Assembly: GCF_964199755.1 (NCBI RefSeq) | Contig: NC_133901.1 | Location: 27,244,397 to 27,308,396 of the forward strand | Direction: 5' to 3' | DNA from: Larus michahellis | Lineage: Eukaryota > Chordata > Aves > Charadriiformes > Laridae | DNA: 64,000 nucleotides | Shown here: piece after piece, positions 55,101 through 64,000 of the stretch | Layout of the letters: every line of letters starts with the position of its first letter | How positions within the stretch are numbered: the stretch's first letter is position 1 | Notes under the pieces: generated by a model | Database searches by the model: none | What the model saw: the letters and a program-made list of their open reading frames with translations, nothing else | What the model was told of the DNA's origin: nothing | Position numbers and translations under genes: made by a program

Positions 55101-58100
55101 GCTGGGGTGAAGGTAACTGAGCTGCCGTCACCCCGCGCATACAAGAGAGCTGCAAAGATACTCCGAATGAGGAGGAGGGAAAGTTAAGGAGAAATGAAAC
55201 GTGGGTTGTTTTTTCCTAGTGAATCAATTGGAAGGGTCTTTTCTCAGTGCGGGATGTGTGTTTATAAAACTGTGCTTGCACAGGAAACCCCTAGAACTTA
55301 CTTTTCTTAACGTCCTCAGCAAATGTGGTCAGATTTAGCTACAGGGATTTACTGAAAGCTGCTACACAAATAAATAACGAAGTATAAAATTAGCAGCAGA
55401 TCAGCAAGCTGTGCTAAAGTCAGCAGTGTGGCGAGGAGAAGCCCTCGCAGTCCTGGAAGGGCTGGCCGGCCTGTGGCTGCGGAAGGAAGATTGAGCTGCT
55501 GAGGAGTTTGCTTTGCAGAAGTGCCTAACCAAAGGGTGGGCAAAAGACACAAATTTTCCTATTTTCTTTGGCAGGGGAGGGAAGGCAGATGATGCTGTGT
55601 CTGGAGTTTCAGGAGTATTTTTCCCATGATTTTTGTCCACTGGTGCTTGGCTCATTTCAGAGGTGGCTGGAATTGGTTTGACTTTTTTTCCCCCCTGCTC
55701 AGCTGTTTCTTATGTGCTGTGCAGACCTCAGGCTGCCTTTGCTGGATGCAGGAGGGTGGTTACAGGTGCTGTATTTCTCCTCCCTGCTTTTCCAGTCTGA
55801 CCAGACCCCAGCGTTGCCCCTACCGAGCTGGGCTGGGAGCAGAGCATCGTGCATCTCGGTGGTGGTGGTACTGGTAGTGCTCAGCTCCACACACTTTGCA
55901 CCTGCAGAGTGGTGGTGTTTTGCTGTGTGTGGTCACCTGGGATCACTGCTGGCAGCAGCACTTGGTGCTGCCGATGTGCTCCCCGCCGCTGTGCCGATCT
56001 CCCGCCTGTTCCTGCAGCGCTGCTGGTGACAACTGTGATGGTGAAGCTGCTCCTGCAGCTTGGCAGGGCCCGGGGCGAGATGCTGCCCTAAAAGGTACCG
56101 GTTACGGAGTTTCCTCCCCTGCGGTGTCTTGGGGAATACGCTGTGCTATCCAAAGCCAGGTGTGGCTGCTGATGACCTCTCCCAATGCACTTTCCTGGTA
56201 CGTGTTGTTCTGTGTTTTTCCTGCCGTCCTCCTGCAGGGGCTTGGCCCCGAGCCCAGCAGCCAGGACGGCAGCAGCGTGGCCGCCCTGCCGAGGGACATG
56301 CTGGCCGTGGAGCCTGCACGAGGGCTCTCATACAGCGCCCGGCTGACAGCGAGGGCCAGTGGCTGAGGGTGGGTGTTTGGGATGCCCTCCCCAGGAGGGG
56401 GACTCTGCTGTGACTGTCCTCCAGCAGTACCCCGTCGTGGGTTTGGCTGTTGTGCCTGGGGTCAGGATGAACCTATCACCTTACCTTGTTTGGCATACTG
56501 AGAGTCCCGCGAGTGGCTCCCCGCCTCCAGCAAGCTGTGCTCTGACACAAGAGCACTTTGATCTGAGTAACGTTTTCTGCAAGAAAGTGCAGGAGGAAGA
56601 AGCCTTGGACCACTCGCTGTCTCTGTGCCAGCCTCGCTGGGCATCAAAGCAGCCCCTTAGAGGGGGCATCCCATAGAGAAGGCAGCCATTGCACCAGCTC
56701 AGGCTCCAAAGCCGCCTTTCCCTCTGAAACACTTGACTTGGTTTAGATTTTAAAAAAGCAAATGCTGTATCTTGTATGTTTAGGTGTGTGGTGCAGGGCT
56801 TCTTGCTCTTAAGCAGATGAAGTTTTCGTAGGAAAAAGGAGTGAACATAGAACCATTGAATAATTTAGTTTGGAAGGGACCTGTGGAGTTTGTGGGATTG
56901 AGTTCCTGCTGAAGGCTTGTGGAAGTGTCTCTGTATCCCTCAAACAAGGGGTATAGTCTCCCCTTTCCAAAATTCACATACTGCTGCAAAGTTGTGTCCT
57001 CGCTGGCCTTCAGTTCCTGCTGTGCTCTTCCTGCTTTCCCTGGCCTGAAGAAGGCGGCGTGACCTCGAGTCTCCACACTCGAGTTCCTGCACTCCCCCTT
57101 ATCCGCACTGGGGTCGTGTCCCTTGTCTCTCTTAATTACCCTGAAAATCCCTCCTGTTATCTTGCATGATTCAGTGATCTGCATCCTTCTGTGTGTGTAA
57201 CGAGCATCAGGCTGCATGAAAGTTCCTGTTTGTCAGACTTTGACCAAAATTAATTGTAAGCTTGTGAAGTTTCAGTAACTGACGAGGTACATTTGCAGTT
57301 GCTTCTGTTTCTGGCCCATAGCAAGGACCTGCGCAGGCGTCCCAGGGATGGTGTTGCTGTAGGGCTGAGGATTTCAGAGCATTCCTGTCTGAGCACGAGC
57401 AAAAGTCCAGCACAAGCAGGCTGAGATCCCTCTAGAGAAGATGCTCGGCTGTGCTTTAACTCCTAATATTTGGATTTTTGTCAGTGTGCTGTGGCCCATC
57501 CTCCCTTTCTCCCTCCAGCCCCGGCGGGACGTGCTGCAGAGCTCGCCTGCATGCAGGGCTGAGGTTCAGGAAATCCGGGCTGCGTCCCTGGCGCTGTGGC
57601 AGCCTGCCTTTGCAGCAGGGAGCAAGTCTTGGTCCTCAGGGTAAGTGACGTGGTCTGGCTTGCCTCAGAACGGCAGGATGCCAGAGCCCAGAGCGAACCA
57701 TCACCTCTTCTGATGGACTCCATATGGGAGACCAGATAAGTGGTTGCATTAGGCAGTGGGAACAGACCAGAAAAAAAAAACAAAAAACAAAACCCCCACT
57801 ATTGAACAGCCGTGATTGTATGAGTGGATTTGAGTCTCTCTGAGTCCGTCTCACTTTTATGAAATGGTTGTAAAAATCCTTCCCTCCTTTCCCTGATGCC
57901 TTAGCTGGCTTTCACCCTGTGGTGGTAGTGCAGGGGCCAGGGCAATTGGGCCCCTTTGTGCAGCTGAGGTGCCACCAGCAGTGTTCATGCTTTAACAACC
58001 CCTCCCGGCCCTGTGCCGGGGCAGGCTGAGCAAAGGCTGTCAGCGCTGGGCCAGTCCCCAGAGGTGGCTGCTGAGTGGTGTTTCTGGTGTCTCTCCTAGG

Positions 58101-58247
58101 TAATAGTCCATGATGTGAACGAGCTGACAGAAAAGCTGTTTCCAATCGTTGAAGCGATGCAGAAGCACTTCAGCGCCGGATCGGGGACCTACTACAGCGA
58201 CTCAATCTTCTTCTTGTCGGTTGCAATGCATCGCATCATGCCCAAAG
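51730..58247 (+). CDS. XXYLT1: XXYLT1, xyloside xylosyltransferase 1 (exons 1-2, 3' partial)
   Basis: Exon 1 is 51730-52152 and exon 2 is 58100-58247; the rest lies beyond the window. Known function: an ER-resident type II membrane enzyme of family GT8 that transfers xylose from UDP-xylose, alpha-1,3-linked, onto xylose-glucose O-glycans on Notch EGF repeats. Seen here: a short basic N-terminus, a membrane segment at about residues 17-34 (CALALAAALAVCAFYYLG), a GC-rich low-complexity stem, then LLMFTKAE and the start of the GT8 fold. The DXD motif is in a later exon. ATG 51730 was chosen because an in-frame stop lies at 51688-51690 and the product aligns with the family from here. The human protein is 393 residues; 190 codons are visible. 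Confidence 0.94.
52153..58099 (+). other. XXYLT1 intron 1
   Basis: 5.9-kb intron, clearly more GC-rich than the ACAP2 introns. Many chance open frames occur on both strands, none with a recognisable domain. One short CR1 tail at 56845-56887 and an A/C-rich tract at 57768-57799. No gene recognised. Confidence 0.75.
56845..56887 (-). mobile_element. Short CR1 3' tail remnant
   Basis: CATAGAACCATTGAATAATT followed by TTTGGAAGGGACCTGTGGAG matches the complement of a CR1 3' end. Confidence 0.65.
58100..58247 (+). CDS. XXYLT1: XXYLT1 exon 2
   Basis: 148 nt, phase 0 to 1. Acceptor CTCCTAG, donor AAAG|GTAAGC. Reads VIVHDVNELTEKLFPIVEAM, QKHFSAGSGTYYSDS and IFFLSVAMHRIMPK, nearly identical to the human enzyme. 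Confidence 0.96.
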
Positions 58248-59575
58248 GTAAGCCTCCACTGAGCTGCCGCAGCGGCTGCCTCTAGGAGCACAGCCTCTCT
58301 TTTTCGTCTGCACAGAGATGTTACCCAGTGCTATTGGAAATGCAAAGAAAGTTAATAAACTTCTGGGGTGGGCTCCTGGGGTTCTGCTCCTTCCTGCAGA
58401 GTGATGGACCCTTCGGTCCAAGACTGCCCACATCCAGGTCTCCACTGGCGTGAGTGGTGGGAGGTTATTCATGTTGCATGGCAGCTGGCCCTGCCGCCGT
58501 GCCCTGAGATGGTAGGAGAGGAGAGACAGGAGCAAGCGTGCTTGCCCTGTGTGTGCTTACGGCCCCCTTCCCCGTGGGCGTCAGCAGAAAGAGGTGCCGC
58601 ATGCTAGTGGTGTGGCTGTGTGCTAGCAAGCGTCAGCAGAGAGCGGTTGTCGAGCCTTTCCTCTTGGCTTCGGTGAGCTCTTGGAAAGCTTTGCTGATTA
58701 GCGGCCACCGATCGCTTAAGTTTCCTTATTGTGCCTTCGCTCTGCTGTTATCGAGTGCGGGAACAACAATAAATCTGCAGGAAAACAAGGCAGCTGGCAG
58801 AAGGGGCTTGACTCAGTTGATGCTGTGTTTTCCTTCCCCAGCTGCACGTGGGTGCTTCTCCTGGGACTGGTGTGCTCTCTAGCCTTGGACTGGACGCACG
58901 AGGAGGGTGTTGCATCCCTGGGCGCCAAACCCCTTCCCTGGAGCTCCCCCAGCCCTGCCTGTCCCTTCCTGGTGCTGGCCCTTGGCTCTCCCTGCTGGCT
59001 GCCCCGCTGGCCTGGCACATTGGTGAGGGAAGCATCCTCTCCTGGGCCAGCCGCTGGCCATGTGAGCTCCTTGTGCCAGGGCAGGGTGTGGGTGACAGTG
59101 GTGCCAGGGAGCCCCTGGGGGAGGTGACCAGCCTCTTGAAGCTGCCTGTGGATGGCACACGGTGGTGGCCCGTTCCCACATGTGTGTGTTGCTGAAATAG
59201 CTGTTCCCATGGGTAGCACCACCGGCACCAGCAGCTTCCTCAGCATCTGGAGCCTCTGCCCAGCCATAATATTCCCTGCAGATTTTCTGCAATCGATCTC
59301 AGGCACAGTCTTGCTCTTGCTGGGATGTGGGCGCATGAGACTCCCCAGTGCCCCTGCTGAGCCCTGTCCCATTTTGGCTCTGCCGAGTAGCTCCTGCCTC
59401 TGCACTGGTTCGTGAGGCTTCCTCTGGACATGCCCCTGTCTGGGGGCCACAACCATCCCATGTTAGCTCATTAAGCATTTGGGCCATGGCTAATTTGTGC
59501 AAGCAAGCATTAGGGAAGAGCAGGCAGGGAGGTAGCCTGCTTCATCCTCCCCAGGGGCTGTGGGGCAAGGCAGCC

Positions 59576-59612
59576 CGAGGGTCCCATCCAACCCCTGCTC
59601 TGTGGTCTCCAG
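59576..59612 (+). mobile_element. Possible CR1 3' tail remnant
   Basis: CGAGGGTCCCATCCAACCCC then TGCTCTGTGGTCT resembles a CR1 3' end in plus orientation. Short and diverged. Confidence 0.4.
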
Positions 59613-60879
59613 TGAATGTGCTGTACTTGGTCTCCATTAGACTTGGGTAGGTTTTTTTTTTCTGTCTGGTGATGTCTGCATTGCAACTGCTTTGAAGTAC
59701 GCTGAATACAAACGACAGTATTAATGCTGGCTAATTCACTCCTCCCGATTCCCTACCCTGTCTTTAACTGTGTGCTAAAGATATCCATGTCGTGCCGCCT
59801 GCCAGCAAGAAGCTGCTCAGTCTGAAATGCCTTTTCTCAGTTCGTCAACCTGTGAGTTGTCTCATCTCTTGGAAAGCTTGTTTGCTCTCCCTCAGCCTGA
59901 CGAGGCTTTCAATGGTCTGTTCGGGGCACAGGATGTTTAAAGAGGCATTTTTACAGTTTCACGAGCTTAGTTTTTGTTTCAGAAGCTGCTAGTAAAGCTG
60001 ATTTATATTTCCCTTGCAAGGGAGGTCATGTTTACTGTGCTGGGTGCCTGGTGATTTATAGGGCTTGCGGGGCTCCCCGGCCCCTTCCCTGTTTCCCGAT
60101 GTGCAGCTGGCACCAGGCAGGAGGCATCAGGGAAGGCTGCAGCTCTGCTATCCACTTCCAGGCTTGCAGGTGGCGAGGGAATGGCACCGGGCTTCTGCCG
60201 CTGTCCTGGCTCTGACAAACCAGCCTCTACCAGCATGAAGAAGCTACTTTGCTAAGGTGAAAGGACTAAGCCCTCCCTTTCAGGCAGCGTTAGCGTTTTT
60301 CCTGTTGCATTTCTGTGCCATTTCACCTGTCCCAAAGACTGCATCTTTTTGTGCACCTTTGCAGGCACATCTGGCTCCATAGTGTTAGCGCCCTTTTATT
60401 GTGGAAGCCAGATTTGCTTGGAAGATTAAGCATCCTTCAGCAGAAATGAAGGCCCAGATCTGAATATTAAGCTCTCTTGTGTATTTGTTAGCACTTGTGT
60501 TAGCTGGTCTGTAGGTTTTTTTCAATAGCTAGCAACCTTTGCATTGAAGTTGCCTGGCTTTAGTTTCCCAAATTTATCGCTTTTTGAAGGGAGGCGTTTC
60601 TGTAGTGTCATGACTTAGTGATTTGTTTGGAGCCTTAGGGTTGTGACGCTGCACTGACTTCACAGACTGATGGCACTCAAAACTGAACGCCAAGGGTTGG
60701 TTTGTTGCGGTTTTTTTAAATACTTTTGTGGAACATGTGCTGGCTGCGTGCATATTGCACTGAGAATAAATGGGTTTTGCCAATCAGCCACTCTGTATTT
60801 CACTGCTGCTTGGGATACTTGCCCAAAAAACTTCAGATCTAAAACCTGCAGCTGCCAAACTATAATATAACAGCTTCTT

Positions 60880-60953
60880 AGCTGGTGTAAATCATGGAAC
60901 TCTCTTGCCTTAAATGTCTTACATCAGTGGAGTTAATCTGATTTAAACCAGCT
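60880..60953. repeat. Ancient palindromic repeat (MITE-like)
   Basis: Left arm AGCTGGTGTAAATCATGG... (60880-60901) pairs with right arm ...CTGATTTAAACCAGCT (60930-60953), about 85% over 23 nt. The GGTGTAAATC / GATTTACACC arms resemble an abundant palindromic repeat I recall from turtles and crocodilians; the family name is not certain. Confidence 0.65.
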
Positions 60954-63900
60954 GGGGACTTGGTATGCAGCGTGCAGAAGTGCAGACTGCATAACTCTTG
61001 TCTGTGCTTGAGGCTCATAAATCCTATTTTAATGCAGTGTGGCCGGGCCTGAGGAGCTGGAGGAGGGCTTGATGCATCGCAATGGTTTTGCGAGGGAGAA
61101 GTGATGGGAAAGTTACACAGAGAGAGGACAAGCAGAGTTCAGGCTTGGGAGGAGCTGCCAGGATGAGGACGATGCCAGCATGAAATCGTCTTGGGACTTG
61201 CAGAGCAGCGCGAGGAGGAGGAAGGACGACAAGGACTTGGACCTTTTTACTTTCCTTTTCAGTATGCCCATCCAGAGGTGGCCTCTCACTTCCCAACTGG
61301 CTTCCATCCCTCTAATCACTTGTCATTTTAGTTGTGTAACTTAAAGAGGACCTGGCAAGCTTTTTATCACCCTCCTAATGGACTCATGAAGGAGTAGTGA
61401 CTGGGCAGGTCTGCCTGGCAGACAAGATCACAAAACGGACTCCTGGTGCCGCGGACGAGGGGAGGAAGAGTGGGGGTGCCAGAGGGGCAGCCTGGGGAAG
61501 CTGTGGGCTCCCCAGGGAATTCTTGGCCCCCATCCTCAGCTCAAGTCAGGTAGTTTTCAGGGGGAATTAGTTTAGCAACTGGGTGTCCTCAGCAGCTGGT
61601 GGGCTGAGGGAGAGTCGTTCAACTGTGTGTGGTCGTGGGAAGCACGGCTGGCTGTTGCAGGTGAGTGAGCAGCACTGTGTCCGGGGAAGCAGCTGCCGGC
61701 AAGGAGCCGTGCCATCGGCTTCGTAGCGGGTGTCTGGACTTGACATCTGTGACACACTGGGATCAAACGGGAGGTCCAGTGGTTTCCCTGGCCTCAGACT
61801 CTGAATGGAGCCATTTTTCCAGCTCATTATCAACGGCTGTAGTGATTATTAAGCGTAGACCAGATTATAATGATGTTTGTCCAAGCTGCCTGTTAATGAC
61901 CAAGCCCCTTGAGGTTTGGTGCTGCTTGCAGCAGGCTCCAGCTGCTGTCTCCAGCGTGGTCTCCCAGGAAACTGATATCAGCCTTAGCCTGCCCTGGGAG
62001 TCCCGGCCTGGAGACAGCGAACTCTGTGAGCATCAGCTTACGCCTTTCCCACCGAGCGGAGATGGAGGGAGGGCAAAGGCCAGGGAGGAGACGTGTCGGA
62101 GCGAGCGCTGAGCTGCGCTGCCTTCTCAGGGCACCCGGAGCGCTCCTGCTGCTGGCTGGGGAGGTGGAGAGCCTGGGAAACGGGGGAACGGGTGAAGCGC
62201 AGGTATGAGGAAAGTTGCCTTTTTGCTGGAACAGCGCCTTGACAAGTAGCTGTCTTCTGCTACCGCGCTTCTGTAAGAGCAAGCAGGCAGCATCCTGAGA
62301 ATCATGATCTATTGCATTTGGGAAAACAGGAATTTGTAGGCAGGCATGCGTGCGTGAGGGTTTGCCACTGCGGCTGCAGTGTTCAAATCCGTAATGTGGG
62401 GTTGCTCGGGTCGGGCTCTGTTTGTGCCAGGTGACTGCACGCAATGTTTCCCCTTGACAGCACCTGTGTGCAGTGAGTTATGGTGCATTAATCCTGTGTC
62501 ACACCGTGAAAAAATAAATGTGCATCAGAGGTCTGTAAGGTGGAGCCCAGCAGAGGGAGATGGGGGAGCACCACCTCCTCGTCTTCCTTCTGTCAGCTAC
62601 GGAGCAATTCCTGGTGCAGCTACCCACAAAATTCAGCGACTTACATTGTAATAAATGAGCATTTTGAGAGTGGTGTGTCACTCCTCATCCTTTCCTGGCT
62701 GGCTGAATGTTGCCGTTGTCACTGAGCCCCACCACACTGGGGTACGCCGGGGTGCAGTGGGCTCGGAGGGTGCTGGGAGGAAAACACCCGTGTCCCAGAT
62801 GCTCCAGGCCCGATCATGCGTTATTGAAGTGGAGATGTTGTGAAGAGGCACAGAAAATTGGGGTCTGCGGTGGAGTCGTGGGAGATGGCCCCAGAGCCGC
62901 ATGCTCCCAAGCCACATTTCCCCTGGGATACTGCAATAGCTGAAGGGTTTGTTTTCTGGCAAAAATGTTTCCATCTTTACAGGGGTGGAGGGAGCGTTAA
63001 TAGTTTCTGATGTTCTCTCATAACCTCCCTCCCTGCTTCACGCTGCAGACACGTGAAAAACAGCCAGATTCCTTCCCCAGCCTGTCTCTGGGCTGCGCTC
63101 ACTCATGTCAGATCCTGCGAGGAGAAGAGAGGAGTCTGGAGTGATGGATTTGTGAGCAATAGGGAGAGCGGTGCCAGCCATTGTTCCCTGCTGGGGCAAG
63201 CCTGTTGTGCCATAGGAGTTGTTTTCATGGTGCTTTTTGGGAGCAGGCAACAGCAGACCTCTAAATAAGCCCACCCCAGGTAAATGCTGGAGGCTGTGGC
63301 CTTGTAGGGTGGTCCTCACCTGCTGAAATGAGATGCTAACCCTGGCCAGCTGCCTGCAGGACGTGCCCCTCCTGGCAGGAGAGCCCGTTGGCCCCCGCCC
63401 TGCTGTGGAGGAGCCCGGAAAGGGCTGCTGCCATGAGGGGGATGCGGATGCTGCTCAGCAGGTGCCCAGCAGACCCCAGGAGCTTTGGCACGGCAGAGGC
63501 CACTTCCCCACGGCACTGCCGCCATTGGGGGCCAGCGTGACCCGCAGCCCTGGGGGTGGTGTCGCTTCTCATCGTTTCCGCTGGCCGCCCCTTGCTGCAG
63601 TGCCACCATCGATTATTTTTGGATGTCCTAGATCTGTCAGGCCGGGGCAGGCATGTGTGGCTGTTTTTCCCCCTCCCCACAGAGTGGCGGGGTCTTGGCA
63701 CCCAGTGCTGCAGTGGGTGCTGCCCTCCTCCCTCCCCAGCCAGCCCCGCTCCTCCATCCCCAAAGGGTGGAAGCTGCTGGGGGTCACCCAGCGCTGATGC
63801 CGGGGCTGCTCTCCCCCACAGCCTTGCTCCCTGCTCTGCTGTAGCTCGTTAGAGCTTAGCAAGAAGAAATAAGGACAAAATTTGCCTGCAGCCCCGCAGC

Positions 63901-64000
63901 TCCTTCTCCCACCATGTGCAGTTAATCGGGACGTGAACTCATCTACCTTAATGCATGTATTTTCCTGTATCTCTTTTTTTGGTTTCCCTTTCCGTCTCAC

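Larger units (their letters stand above)
58248..64000 (+). other. XXYLT1 intron 2 (to end of window)
   Basis: GC-rich intron. Contains a possible short CR1 tail (59576-59612) and an ancient palindromic repeat (60880-60953). I found no exon encoding the next segment (EILQ...DLD), so the third exon lies beyond the window. Confidence 0.75.

Noticed and set aside
54383..55120. 245-codon plus-strand open frame in XXYLT1 intron 1
   Set aside because: No recognisable domain, no splice context tying it to XXYLT1, and several competing frames of similar quality overlap it.
58716..59456. 246-codon minus-strand open frame in XXYLT1 intron 2
   Set aside because: GC-rich intron with few stops by composition; overlapping open frames occur on both strands and no known domain is seen.

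Overview
This is a vertebrate nuclear genome window with GT-AG introns, long AT-rich non-coding stretches and conserved vertebrate exons. It is most likely from a bird: the LINE copies are CR1, including one with a long open reverse transcriptase frame and the ATTCTGTG octamer repeat at its 3' end, and introns are fairly compact. The species cannot be fixed from the sequence alone. The proteins were recognised by recall and reading; no database was searched.

Two genes lie head to tail on the + strand. Positions 1 to about 51,600 hold ACAP2 (Arf6 GTPase-activating protein with BAR, PH, ArfGAP and ankyrin domains). Its first exons (about 36 N-terminal residues) are upstream of the window. Twenty-two coding exons can be placed with splice sites and reading phase, from 1794 to the stop at 46955-46957. 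The joined frame is open throughout and gives 743 residues, or 778 with a frame-neutral 105-nt exon at 38209-38313. A 3' UTR of up to about 4.6 kb follows, with several poly(A) signals, the last at 51581-51586.

Positions about 51,600 to 64,000 hold the start of XXYLT1, the ER alpha-1,3-xylosyltransferase that adds the second xylose to O-glucose glycans on Notch EGF repeats. Exon 1 (51730-52152) sits in a CpG-rich island. Exon 2 is at 58100-58247. The exons with the DXD catalytic motif lie beyond the window. The distal ACAP2 poly(A) signal is only about 145 bp before the XXYLT1 start codon, and base composition changes sharply there.

The most interesting observation is that ACAP2 encodes two alternative C-termini plus a cassette exon. 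Reading through the weak donor at 42028 adds 27 codons that resemble the C-terminus of the paralogue ACAP3. The spliced form ends in the ACAP1/ACAP2-type tail at 46854-46957. The cassette exon encodes CPDELDSLFSYFD, also recalled from ACAP3. The locus thus appears to hold both paralogue-type endings.

Other content is one 5'-truncated CR1 with an intact-looking reverse transcriptase frame (minus strand, about 6049-7790), several short old CR1 tails, an ancient palindromic repeat (60880-60953), a 3' UTR hairpin, a G-quadruplex motif, and a cluster of four ATGGCGGC (YY1-like) motifs at the XXYLT1 start. I saw no tRNA or rRNA gene, CRISPR array or other mobile element.
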